From the NCBI GenBank assembly GCA_017609525.1, contig JAFCDT010000008.1:1-38025 (forward strand): a DNA stretch of 38,025 nt, read 5' to 3'. The DNA comes from Candidatus Woesearchaeota archaeon. Its GTDB lineage: Archaea; Nanobdellota; Nanobdellia; SCGC-AAA011-G17; JACPNG01. Made by a program: the position numbers and the translations under genes. This document shows positions 9,463-18,678 of the stretch, in pieces; positions within the stretch are counted from its first letter, which is position 1, and each line of letters begins with the position of its first letter. The notes below the pieces were generated by a model, which made no database searches, was not told the DNA's origin, and saw only the letters and a list, made by a program, of their open reading frames with translations.

Positions 9463-10634
9463 TAAATAGGAAAAAAGCAGAACAAATTTATCGGGAGAGT
9501 TTAAAGGTTTTAAAGAAGGTTCAGTTAAAAAATGGTGGTTGTTTAGCGACACCTATCGGAGAGAGATATCCCTATGTTTACCCAAGAGACCATGCCTTTT
9601 GTATTTTGGCATTTAATTCTGCAAAAAAATTTAAAGAAGCTAAAAAAGCCTTAAAATTTATTTTAAAAAGTCAGTTGGATAGCGGGGCATTTCCACAGAG
9701 ATTAAATGAGAAGGGCAAGGACGCTAGCTATAAACCAATACAGATTGATGGTTCTGGTCTAACGATTTATGCTTTTTGTGATTATGTGAAAAAAAGCGGC
9801 GATTTGGCATTCGGTAAAAAACACTGGAATTGTGTTACTAAATTTTTTAAATATGTTAAGTCAGCATTAGATACTGGAAGGGGTTTGGTTTTTACCCCTA
9901 ATTCTGTCCATGAATTTCCTCCCACTGAAGAAGGATTGGAGTTGTGGGCAAATGGTGTTTGTAGTGCGGCTTTTAGAGAAGCTTTTGATGTTTCTAAATT
10001 AATTAAACAAGAGAACGAAGAACTATTGAATATGGCTAATAAAATAAAAGAAGGCATTGATAAATACATGTGGAATTCAAGGGTTAAAGGTTACATTAAA
10101 AACATAAGGTTAAGGGAATCTAGTTCTATTATTGCTCATGTGGATGTGGCTGTTCTGGCTTTATCTGAATTTAATGTTTTTCCTGTAAGTTGGAAGAGGG
10201 TGAGATTAAGCATACAGAGAGTACAAAAATTCCTTTGGAATAAAGAATTAGGAGGAATTTGCAGATATCCAAAATTTGAGGGAAGGAATAATGGCGGATG
10301 GGGTCCATGGCCACACTTTACTTTGATGATGGCTGATTATTTTATCTTTGTCAAGAATAAGAAAAAAGCTGAGAAATATATTAATTGGGTTTTAAAAATA
10401 GCTTATAAGAATAAGCTACCTGAACATCTTGCTACTGTTAAAGAATTTAATGAATATGTTACTGATTTTTCCGAAGCTGCGATTTTAAGACCTGACAGGT
10501 TGACAATGATTGAAAATACTAAAAAAAATCCCCTGTTTAAGAAAGGGATAGCTTATGTTACTTTGCCACTAGCTTGGCCCCATGCCCAGTTTATTATAAC
10601 TTGGAATTTATATAAGAATAAGTTTATAGCTTAA
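9459..10634 (+). CDS. GH15-like (glucoamylase/trehalase-type) (alpha/alpha)6-barrel enzyme
   Basis: Upstream in-frame extension beyond the track's TTG (9606) reads IVNRKKAEQIYRESLKVLKKVQLKNGGCLATPIGERYPYVYPRDHAF, the conserved N-terminus; no ATG/GTG/TTG in frame upstream, so 9459 is tentative. Confidence 0.7.
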   Translation: MVNRKKAEQIYRESLKVLKKVQLKNGGCLATPIGERYPYVYPRDHAFCILAFNSAKKFKEAKKALKFILKSQLDSGAFPQRLNEKGKDASYKPIQIDGSGLTIYAFCDYVKKSGDLAFGKKHWNCVTKFFKYVKSALDTGRGLVFTPNSVHEFPPTEEGLELWANGVCSAAFREAFDVSKLIKQENEELLNMANKIKEGIDKYMWNSRVKGYIKNIRLRESSSIIAHVDVAVLALSEFNVFPVSWKRVRLSIQRVQKFLWNKELGGICRYPKFEGRNNGGWGPWPHFTLMMADYFIFVKNKKKAEKYINWVLKIAYKNKLPEHLATVKEFNEYVTDFSEAAILRPDRLTMIENTKKNPLFKKGIAYVTLPLAWPHAQFIITWNLYKNKFIA

Positions 10635-12045
10635 GACCGTCTTTTTTTTCTTTTTCACTTATGTATTGCCTATAATCAAATACTTCTTGTTTTTTTGTTT
10701 CAATTAATTTACTAAGCACATCTTCTCCAATTGTATTGCGCAAGACTTCGCTTTTTTCTGCTTCCTCTACTGCTTCACAAAGATCACGTGGAAGAGATTC
10801 TATTTGGATGCCCCTTTCTTCTGCTCTTTTTCTTTCTATCCCTTCATATAAATCAAAGGTCAGCTCTTCTCCTGCAGACCTTTTGTGTTCTATTCCATCT
10901 ATTGATGCACCAATGATCACAGAAAAAGCAAGATAGGGGTTACAAGCAGCATCTGGAGATCTGAGTTCTATTCTCGTAGCTTCTTCCTTTCCTGGCCTGT
11001 ACTCTGGTATTCTTATTAAGGCAGATCTGTTTCGTCTAGCCCACGCAATATAGACTGGAGCTTCACACCCCGGAACCAATCTTTTAAATGAATTTTCCCA
11101 TTGATTAAGAATTAATGTAATTCCCCTTATGTTGTGCTTTATACCCCCAATAATGTGCTTAGTTATCTCAGAAAGACCGCCGTCTTGTCCTTCATCAAAC
11201 ATCACATTATTATCTTTGTTCCAGTACGAGACATGAATATGCATGCCAGAACCATTCTCTGAAGCTAGGGGTTTAGGCATGAAAGTTGCATGAACTCCTG
11301 CTCTGCTTGCTATTTCTTTTACTAACCACTTATAGGTTATTAAGTTATCCGCCATTGTTAATGCATCTTTATATTTAAGATCAATTTCATGTTGAGAAGG
11401 AGCAACTTCATGATGCTCATATTCAACAGGAATGTCCATAGATTCTAATGCAAAGATTGTTAGTTGTCTTAAATTGTCACCATCTCTTAAAAAAGACATA
11501 TCGAAATACCCTTCGTTATCTAATGGCTCTGTACTTTCAGAATCTCTAAAATAAAAATATTCAGCTTCTGGACCTACATTCATCTGAGTTATTCCGTGTT
11601 TTTTTAGTTTTTTTAAATTCTCAATTAAAATATTTCTTGGATCACATTCATAAAGAGATTCATCAGGACTCCTTATTTGTGCAAACATTCTTATTGTTGG
11701 TGATCCCCCTACTTGAAAGGGGAGGAGTTGGGCTGTTTCTATTAGTGGGAGGGCAACCATGTCACTTTCATGTATTCTTCTATAGCCTTCTATTGAAGAA
11801 CCGTCAAAACCCATACCTTGTTCAAAAGCTTTTTTTAGCTCAGAGGGCCTTATTGAAAAGACCTTGAGGTTTCCTAAGAAGTCAGTGAACCAAATTTGGG
11901 TAGAAATTGATTTGCTTTTTACATAGTCTATGAATTCTTTTTGATCTCCTTTAACTTTATGGATTTGAGAAATCTCGATTTCTTCTAGAAGACTTTCAAT
12001 ATTTCCTTTAATCTCTTCTGTCCTTTTTCTGAGAGTATTGTGCAT
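10624..12045 (-). CDS. glnA: Glutamine synthetase type I
   Basis: 'GMGFDGSSIEGYRRIHESDM', 'NVGPEAEYF', 'NGSGMHIHVS', 'ARRNRSALIRIPEYRPGKEEATRIELRSPDAACNPYLAF'. Confidence 0.97.
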   Translation of the reverse strand: MHNTLRKRTEEIKGNIESLLEEIEISQIHKVKGDQKEFIDYVKSKSISTQIWFTDFLGNLKVFSIRPSELKKAFEQGMGFDGSSIEGYRRIHESDMVALPLIETAQLLPFQVGGSPTIRMFAQIRSPDESLYECDPRNILIENLKKLKKHGITQMNVGPEAEYFYFRDSESTEPLDNEGYFDMSFLRDGDNLRQLTIFALESMDIPVEYEHHEVAPSQHEIDLKYKDALTMADNLITYKWLVKEIASRAGVHATFMPKPLASENGSGMHIHVSYWNKDNNVMFDEGQDGGLSEITKHIIGGIKHNIRGITLILNQWENSFKRLVPGCEAPVYIAWARRNRSALIRIPEYRPGKEEATRIELRSPDAACNPYLAFSVIIGASIDGIEHKRSAGEELTFDLYEGIERKRAEERGIQIESLPRDLCEAVEEAEKSEVLRNTIGEDVLSKLIETKKQEVFDYRQYISEKEKKDGLKL

Positions 12046-12048
12046 ATG

Positions 12049-12068
12049 TAATACTATTTATGGTATTA
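12049..12068. promoter_or_regulatory. Inverted repeat TAATAC-N8-GTATTA upstream of glnA, in the divergent glnA/lrp interval
   Basis: Perfect 6-bp arms, 4 nt from the glnA start codon; flanked by two oppositely oriented TATA-like tracts. Confidence 0.4.
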
Positions 12069-12177
12069 TATAAATCTTTTTTATATTTCCTATTACGAAT
12101 ATATATAAAAAGACTGAAAAACTATGTTTTCGTTTAGATTAATGACAATATACTAATCTTTTTTAAACAAATGTAAA

Positions 12178-12621
12178 ATGAAAATTGATGATACTGACCT
12201 AAAAATATTGAATTTTTTAGCAAATAATTCTAGATTGTCTTACAGGCAGATTGCTAAAAACATTGGTTTGAATGTTGTCACAGTAATTAATAGGATGAAA
12301 AAGTTAGAGGAAAATAATATAATAATAAAGTACGGAGTTAATGTGGATTATGAAAAATTGGGATATGATCTAAAGATCTTAATTGATTTAAGGGTGGCTA
12401 AAGGGAAATTATTTGAAGTTGAAAATAAAATAGCTAAGCATCGGAATGTTTTGGCTGTTTATGATGTTACTGGAAATTTTGATGTTTTAATAGTTGCTTG
12501 CTTCAAGAATAGAAAAGCAATGGATAATTTTATAAAAAAGATACAGACTTATGATTTTGTTGAAAGAACAGAAACAAAGCTGGTTTTGAATACTATTAAA
12601 GAAAATTCTTTACTATTTTAA
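12178..12621 (+). CDS. Lrp/AsnC family transcriptional regulator
   Basis: 'DDTDLKILNFLANNSRLSYRQIAKNIGLNVVTVINRMKKLEENNII' plus RAM domain. Confidence 0.95.
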   Translation: MKIDDTDLKILNFLANNSRLSYRQIAKNIGLNVVTVINRMKKLEENNIIIKYGVNVDYEKLGYDLKILIDLRVAKGKLFEVENKIAKHRNVLAVYDVTGNFDVLIVACFKNRKAMDNFIKKIQTYDFVERTETKLVLNTIKENSLLF

Positions 12622-12659
12622 TTAAGAAGTTTTTTATATCAGCACTTTTTGATTTTTGG

Positions 12660-13367
12660 ATGCTAAAATTAGATTTGCATATCCATACAAGAAGTTTTGT
12701 CAAATGGGAAGGGAATATAACTCCTAAAGAACTAATTGACAGGGCCAGTAAATTGAATTTTGATGTCCTAGCCATAACAGAGCATGCCACTTTAAATAGA
12801 TATGTCAAAGGTGTTAAATTTTTTGATGCTTTAAAAACCTATAGAAATTATAAAGACTATGCTAAACAAAAAGGAATTTTGTTGTTGCCTGGCTTTGAGG
12901 CGCATATTGAAGGCAAGGAGGTTTTGTTTATTGATTGCTTAGAAGATATCAGAAAATACAGGACTTTTGAGAGTTTGTATGATTTGAAGGATAACTGTTT
13001 TATTATTGCACCACATCCTTTTTTGTTTAAGGATTCTTGCTTAAAGGAGAAATTAGTTGAGCATATTAAGTTATTTGATGCCGTTGAGCATACGGCCAGT
13101 TACTTGCCATGGCTTAATAGCAATATCAAAGCAGAAGAAGTTGCCAGAAAATTTGATAAGCCTTTTATTGCTACTTCTGATTCCCACTGGTGGTTTCAGT
13201 TTGGAAGGAATTATAGTTTAGTTGATGCTGAGAAGAATAAGGATGATCTTTTAGAAGCTATAAGAAAGAAAAAGATAAAAAGAGTTATTGATCCTTTAAA
13301 ATTTCATGAGGCCTTGTTTTTTGCTGCTAGGTTTCCATATGCACATTTGATTAAAGAGTTTGAATGA
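12660..13367 (+). CDS. PHP domain metal-dependent phosphoesterase
   Basis: 'LDLHIHTRSF', 'VLAITEHAT', 'IAPHPF', 'ATSDSHWW'. Confidence 0.9.
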   Translation: MLKLDLHIHTRSFVKWEGNITPKELIDRASKLNFDVLAITEHATLNRYVKGVKFFDALKTYRNYKDYAKQKGILLLPGFEAHIEGKEVLFIDCLEDIRKYRTFESLYDLKDNCFIIAPHPFLFKDSCLKEKLVEHIKLFDAVEHTASYLPWLNSNIKAEEVARKFDKPFIATSDSHWWFQFGRNYSLVDAEKNKDDLLEAIRKKKIKRVIDPLKFHEALFFAARFPYAHLIKEFE

Positions 13368-14777
13368 TTATTTCATATATTTATTTATCAAGGAAGCAGC
13401 TTCTCTTCCATTAATTTTTCCTCTAAATCTTTTCATTACCTCTCCCATTATTGCATTGAATCTTAGATGTTTGTATTTGTTTACTATTTCTTTTATTTCT
13501 TTTTCTAGTTTTTCTTTAGAAACTACTTTGTATTTGTTTATATCAATCTTTTTGTTTTTAGAAATTTCCAATAAAGCCTCAAATACCGCATCTCTTGTTA
13601 TTTTTTTAGAATCAAAATAGGAGAGGATTTCTTCCACATGTTTGTCAAGTACTTTGAGATTATATCTTGATTTGATTTCTTTTGGATATTCTACTAATAC
13701 TTTTGCAATAAATCTCGGATCTGTTTTTGGAAGTTTTTTAACTAGGAATTTAAAGAATTTTTGTTTAGGTACCAGTTCGTTAGCTAGTTGAGAAGAAAGT
13801 TTAAACCCTTTTTCAAGTTTTATTGCCCTTTCTGTTAATAGCTCTGGAATTTTTATTTTTTTAAGCATTGCTGGAGTAATCTCAATTGTTCTAATGTCTG
13901 TTTCTGGGTACAAACGGGCAGAGGTAGACATTGGCCTTAAAAAAGTTGTAGAAAAATCAGGATTTGCTTTTCTTACATGAGGTGTTGTTTTTCTTTTGTC
14001 TTTTATTTGCCTTTTAACTTCTTTTTCAATAACTTTGGGCATTGATCTTAGATCTTGGAAACCTTTTATTTCTACTCTTGGATGCGTTCTTATGTTGATA
14101 TTTACATCTTGTCTTATTGTTCCTATGCCTCTTTTTACTCTTTCTGTGGACCTCAATATCATTCCGAGTATTGAGGCTGTTTCTTTAACATGTTCTGGAT
14201 CTTTTAGGCTTGCATCTGTTGTTATTTCTATTAAAGGAACCCCCAACCTGTCTAAACTATAAACTATTTCTGTTGGTGTTTCTTTTATTTTTTTGGCTGC
14301 CTCTTCCTCTAACATTATTGTTGGAATTCTTACCTTTCCTTTAGAGGTTTCTATTTCTCCATTTGTTGCAATTAATCCTGTTCTCTGAAACCCAGAGGTT
14401 ACTGAGCCGTCTATAATTGTTTTTCTCATAAACTGTATCTTGTCAACTATTTTGGCTTTGAGAAGTAATGCAACCTGTAGTGCGGTTTCTAGGGCATCTT
14501 CGTTGATGTTGTGTGGAGGATCTTCATCTAACTCTACTAGACATGAAGATGTTTTCTTTGCTTCATAAATTACCCATTTGTCCTTTTTTCTTTCGTATTT
14601 AGCGGCCTTGTCTATTTCTTTTGTTTCTCCTTCTACAGCCCTTAATTTTCTTTTTATTATATTTGTTGTAGGATTAGGATCATTAACTAATGAAGGACAA
14701 GAACAGAACAATTTATGCGATTCTAGTTGTTGGTGAATTTCGATTCCTGCTTTAAAACCAAGTCTTTGATAGTTCAT
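13368..14777 (-). CDS. gatE: Glutamyl-tRNA(Gln) amidotransferase subunit E, apparently lacking GAD insertion
   Basis: 'GFKAGIEIHQQL', 'GTIRQDVNINIRTHPRVEIKGFQDL', 'TTFLRPMSTSARLYPETDIRTIEI'; upstream neighbour gatD. Confidence 0.92.
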   Translation of the reverse strand: MNYQRLGFKAGIEIHQQLESHKLFCSCPSLVNDPNPTTNIIKRKLRAVEGETKEIDKAAKYERKKDKWVIYEAKKTSSCLVELDEDPPHNINEDALETALQVALLLKAKIVDKIQFMRKTIIDGSVTSGFQRTGLIATNGEIETSKGKVRIPTIMLEEEAAKKIKETPTEIVYSLDRLGVPLIEITTDASLKDPEHVKETASILGMILRSTERVKRGIGTIRQDVNINIRTHPRVEIKGFQDLRSMPKVIEKEVKRQIKDKRKTTPHVRKANPDFSTTFLRPMSTSARLYPETDIRTIEITPAMLKKIKIPELLTERAIKLEKGFKLSSQLANELVPKQKFFKFLVKKLPKTDPRFIAKVLVEYPKEIKSRYNLKVLDKHVEEILSYFDSKKITRDAVFEALLEISKNKKIDINKYKVVSKEKLEKEIKEIVNKYKHLRFNAIMGEVMKRFRGKINGREAASLINKYMK

Positions 14778-15256
14778 TTTGTGAATATCCTCTTTTTAAA
14801 ATCAACTAAGTAATCATGGTCTGGTTTGGGATTATTTACTGTTAATACTTTAAGTTTTTTATTTCCAATATTTACCAGTCTGTGTGCGCTATTTTTGGGA
14901 ATGATGACTGGTTTGTTTGGCTTAAGATCGATAATCTTTGGTTGTTTATCTTGGATTATTAATTTACCTTTGCCATGCACTAGCGCGCATAATTCTGCAC
15001 TTGATTTTTTGTGCTTATGCCCATGTGTCATATGAAATTCCTTACCAATGGTTCCAGGGTTTATTACTGTTAAACCATACTTAACTTTTCCAGATTTTGC
15101 AATAAATCTCTCATAAATTACTGGATTTTCGGTTTTTAGGATTCTTTGGACTTCTCTTTGATTATGATAAACATGTTTTAGACCATGGAGAGTTCTTGTT
15201 AATTTTTCGTCAAATTCTCTTTCTAAATGTTGACAAAGTTTATTTAATTTCATCAT
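14774..15256 (-). CDS. Cupin-type glucose-6-phosphate isomerase (archaeal PGI family)
   Basis: 'TVINPGTIGKEFHMTHGHKHKKSSAELCALVHGKGKLIIQ' and 'VIIPKNSAHRLVNIGNKKLKVLTVNNPKPDHDY'. Confidence 0.82.
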   Translation of the reverse strand: MMKLNKLCQHLEREFDEKLTRTLHGLKHVYHNQREVQRILKTENPVIYERFIAKSGKVKYGLTVINPGTIGKEFHMTHGHKHKKSSAELCALVHGKGKLIIQDKQPKIIDLKPNKPVIIPKNSAHRLVNIGNKKLKVLTVNNPKPDHDYLVDFKKRIFTK

Positions 15257-16527
15257 ATCCCACTTGGTTGCAATCTTTCGTTTATCTCCCCTTTAAGATT
15301 GGTTACCATTAAATCCTTTATTTTATCTTTGGGATAATTGGCAAGCAACCATGAAAGTTTAATGAATGCTGTTTCTGTTGTCATGTCTTCACAAGGAACA
15401 ACTCCAGCCTCCAATAGTTTTATCCCATTTGAGTAAACATTGAGATTTACTTTTCCAAAGATTGTTTGTGTAGATATTGCCACTATGCATCCTGCCTTAA
15501 CTAGCTTTTTAATTGCATTTAGGATCTTGATATGCTCTTTTGTTCCAACTGGAGCATGGCCTAAACCAGTGCCTTCTATTATTAATCCTTTGTAGTTTTT
15601 ATAAAATAAGAATTGTTTTTCTGACATGTTTGGGTGCACTTTTAATATTGCCACTTTCTCTTCCATTTTTGGTTTTATTTCTAATCCATTCTTTATTGAT
15701 ATTATTGGTTTAAACAAAGTAATTTGCTTTGTCATGTAGTTGATTTTTGCTATTGGTGTGTCATTAACCACTTTAAATGCGTCTCTTCTGGAGCTATGAA
15801 GCTTTCTAGCTTTGGTTCCAGGAAGTATGATGGAGAATGTATCATTAATGGTTTCATGCATGCAAATTGCGACCCCTGTGTAATCTGTTTTTGCTATGAA
15901 TAATGCAGCACAGGTTAAATTCATTGCAGCGTCTGAACTCCCTCTGTCAGATGATCTTTGTGCTCCCACTAATATTACTGGAATTGGACATTTTTTGAGC
16001 ATAAATGATAAAGCTGCAGAAGTGTAATGGAGGGTATCTGTCCCATGAGTTATAATTATCCCTTTTACTCCTTTCTTATATTGTTTTTCGATTTCTTTAA
16101 CTATTTTGATGTAATCTTTAAAACACATGTCTTCAGAAAGCATGTTGCTTATGAATTCTGATTTAATGTTAGCAATTTTTTCCAGTTCTGGAAACATTGC
16201 GACTATTTCTTCTGGTGTAAATCTTGCTATCACTCCTCCTGTTATATAGTCTACTTTGGAAGCAAAAGTTCCCCCTGTGTGTAGGAGAGCAATTGTTGGA
16301 AGATTTTTATGAATTTTAAGCTTCCTGGTTATTGTTTTTTCTTTTTTGTATTTTTTTATTATCTTTACTTTCTTTATTTTTGTTTTTTTAATCCCAATAT
16401 TATATCCTGAATTTAATTTAAGAAAAATGTATTTTTTATCTTTGCTTGGCATTACAATTCCTTTATATTTTTCAGAAGATGTAATCACCTCTATTGTATC
16501 TAAGACGCTATGCTTTGTCATGTTCAT
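15253..16527 (-). CDS. gatD: Glutamyl-tRNA(Gln) amidotransferase subunit D (asparaginase-like)
   Basis: 'TIALLHTGGTFASKVDYITGGVIARF', 'GIIITHGTDTLHYTSAALSFML', 'ILVGAQRSSDRGSSDAAMNL'. Confidence 0.96.
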   Translation of the reverse strand: MNMTKHSVLDTIEVITSSEKYKGIVMPSKDKKYIFLKLNSGYNIGIKKTKIKKVKIIKKYKKEKTITRKLKIHKNLPTIALLHTGGTFASKVDYITGGVIARFTPEEIVAMFPELEKIANIKSEFISNMLSEDMCFKDYIKIVKEIEKQYKKGVKGIIITHGTDTLHYTSAALSFMLKKCPIPVILVGAQRSSDRGSSDAAMNLTCAALFIAKTDYTGVAICMHETINDTFSIILPGTKARKLHSSRRDAFKVVNDTPIAKINYMTKQITLFKPIISIKNGLEIKPKMEEKVAILKVHPNMSEKQFLFYKNYKGLIIEGTGLGHAPVGTKEHIKILNAIKKLVKAGCIVAISTQTIFGKVNLNVYSNGIKLLEAGVVPCEDMTTETAFIKLSWLLANYPKDKIKDLMVTNLKGEINERLQPSGI

Positions 16528-16876
16528 GGATAATTATGTTGGTTAAATAATTATTTATATACTCTAACATATATATCAATATTAAATAATGTTTAAATAG
16601 TAATCTGTTATTTGATTTTTTAGTAAATAAAATAGAATAAGACCGTATCATCATTAATTTGGTTTTGTTTGGCGGCTAAACCAAATATTGGCAGTTGATG
16701 AATTGGTTTCGAATTGAATTTCTCTTTTAAGTTATTTGGAAATATATTCCACTGAAAAAGCTTAACTTGGCGGGATAAACTTTTTCTAAAAAGGAGGGTA
16801 GCAATACTCAAATATAAATTTTATGGTATTGGAGTATATACCTTATTAATTAAAAACAAAAAAGGGGGAAAGATAA

Positions 16877-17947
16877 ATGGAATTTATCATACAAAATGCA
16901 ATAGACACACAAAAACAAGAAGGACCCGCTGTGGAGGTTGGTCAGGCAAACATAAAGGTTGTTGGTGCTGGAGGGGCAGGATGTAATGCAGTGAACTGGT
17001 TATATAAAAAAGGCGTTCAAGGTGCTGAGATTGTTGCTATGAATACAGATCAACAGCACTTGAATATAATTAATTCTGATAGAAAGGTTCTGATTGGAGC
17101 AGAACTTACTCGCGGTTTGGGTGCAGGAGGATACCCGAATGTAGGTAGGGAAGCTGCAAAAGAATCTATCAATGAAATCAAAGACTCATTAAAAGATGCA
17201 GATATGGTCTTTATTTGTGCTGGGGAAGGAGGTGGTACTGGTACTGGTGCAGCTCCTGTTATTGCTCAAGTAGCTAAAGACTCTGGAGCTATTGTTATTG
17301 GTACCGTAACTATGCCCTTTGATATTGAGAGGGCAAGAGTTGATAAAGCTGAATTTGGCTTGCAACAATTAAGAGATGTCTGTGATACTGTTATTGTTAT
17401 AGATAACAATAGATTAGTTAGTATTGCAGGAAACTTGCCGGTTGAACAGGCTTTTGCAGTTGCAAATGAGTTGATAAGCACTATGATTAAAGGCATTGTA
17501 GAAACAATTGCTGTGCCTAGCCTAGTAAACTTAGATTACGCAGATGTTAAAGCTATAATGGCTAATGGAGATGTTTCTGTTATTGGAATTGGAGAAAGCG
17601 ATTCTGAGCATAGAGTTGAAGAGGCTGTAAGAAGAGCTTTGACAAATCCATTGCTGGATGTTAGCTATCAAGGCGCAACTGGAGCATTGATACACATAAG
17701 TGGAGGCGCTGATTTATTGCTGGATGAAGTAAGTAAAGTGGGAGATATGGTAACAGAAGCATTAGACGTTGATGCTAATGTAATCTGGGGAGCTAGGATA
17801 CAGGAAGATCTTAAAGGAAAATTAAGAGTTATGACCATAGTTACTGGCGTAAACTCTCCATATATCTTAGGTAAGTCCCGAAGTGGTGAGGTCCACACAG
17901 ATCAGGCAAAACAGATAACTAGTGAACTAGGAATAGATTTGATTTAA
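16877..17947 (+). CDS. ftsZ: Cell division protein FtsZ
   Basis: 'IKVVGAGGAGCNAVNWLY', 'GEGGGTGTGAAPVIAQVAKD', 'VIVIDNNRL'; SD 'AGGGGGAAAG' upstream. Confidence 0.97.
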   Translation: MEFIIQNAIDTQKQEGPAVEVGQANIKVVGAGGAGCNAVNWLYKKGVQGAEIVAMNTDQQHLNIINSDRKVLIGAELTRGLGAGGYPNVGREAAKESINEIKDSLKDADMVFICAGEGGGTGTGAAPVIAQVAKDSGAIVIGTVTMPFDIERARVDKAEFGLQQLRDVCDTVIVIDNNRLVSIAGNLPVEQAFAVANELISTMIKGIVETIAVPSLVNLDYADVKAIMANGDVSVIGIGESDSEHRVEEAVRRALTNPLLDVSYQGATGALIHISGGADLLLDEVSKVGDMVTEALDVDANVIWGARIQEDLKGKLRVMTIVTGVNSPYILGKSRSGEVHTDQAKQITSELGIDLI

Positions 17948-17991
17948 TCTTTATGGGCAGACCCCCCTAAGTGAAAGCCCTTCTTTGTTTT

Positions 17992-18020
17992 GCTGGTGCC
18001 TTTTGGCATCGGCTTTTTTT
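17992..18020 (+). terminator. Intrinsic-terminator-like hairpin plus T-run downstream of ftsZ
   Basis: GCTGGTGCC-TTTT-GGCATCGGC (9-bp stem incl. G-U pairs, 4-nt loop) followed by TTTTTTT; convergent with the nitroreductase gene. Confidence 0.55.
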
Positions 18021-18639
18021 ATTTTTTAAATTTTTTAAGAATTCTTTTTAAAAAAGGAGTTTTTGCTGGTGGTTCTTTACAAAGTCCAAAACTTTGTTGA
18101 GGATATTGTCTTCTGGAACCCCATGTCTCGTAAAATGCAATGTCTTGACAGGTAAACCTTATGGGAGCATTTGGCTTTTCATCTGCGTAACCTATTGTTA
18201 TGATTGCTTCTGGTTTTATTCCTGAAGGCAAATTTAAACATCTTGACATCGCATTATCATCAAAAGCACCCACCCAACACGTTGCCAGGCCATGTGCTGT
18301 TGCCATTGTCAATATGTTCTGAATAAAGGCTGCACAGTTTTGAATACTATAAAGGTTTTTTCCCCTTTCTCCATACATTCTTTCTACTTCAGCTATTCTG
18401 TTACAGACTGCAATTAAAACCGGTGCTTGATTCATCCAGTTTTGTTGTAGACAACAATCACTTATTTTTTGTTTTATTTCCTCATCTGTTATTATCACAA
18501 CATGCCAGTTTTGAACATTACCTGAAGAAGGAGTATAACGTGCTGCATCAAGTATGTCATTTATTATGCCCTGATTTACTTTTTTATCTTTGTAGGCCCT
18601 TATTGACCTTCTTTTTGTTATTGCAGATTTAACATCCAT
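18019..18639 (-). CDS. Nitroreductase family protein
   Basis: 'AITKRRSIRAYKDKKV...ILDAARYTPSSGNVQNWHVVII' and 'ATAHGLATCWVGAFDD'. Confidence 0.93.
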   Translation of the reverse strand: MDVKSAITKRRSIRAYKDKKVNQGIINDILDAARYTPSSGNVQNWHVVIITDEEIKQKISDCCLQQNWMNQAPVLIAVCNRIAEVERMYGERGKNLYSIQNCAAFIQNILTMATAHGLATCWVGAFDDNAMSRCLNLPSGIKPEAIITIGYADEKPNAPIRFTCQDIAFYETWGSRRQYPQQSFGLCKEPPAKTPFLKRILKKFKK

Positions 18640-18678
18640 ACCAAAATCTTTAAATCTTTCAAATATTTATAACTTTCT

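Noticed and set aside
16690-16756. Possible C/D box sRNA (TTGATGA ... CTGA)
   Set aside because: C box is non-canonical and no convincing D'/C' boxes or terminal stem; not called.
16620-16811. 63-aa minus-strand ORF between gatD and ftsZ
   Set aside because: No recognisable protein features; the interval looks more like noncoding or regulatory DNA.
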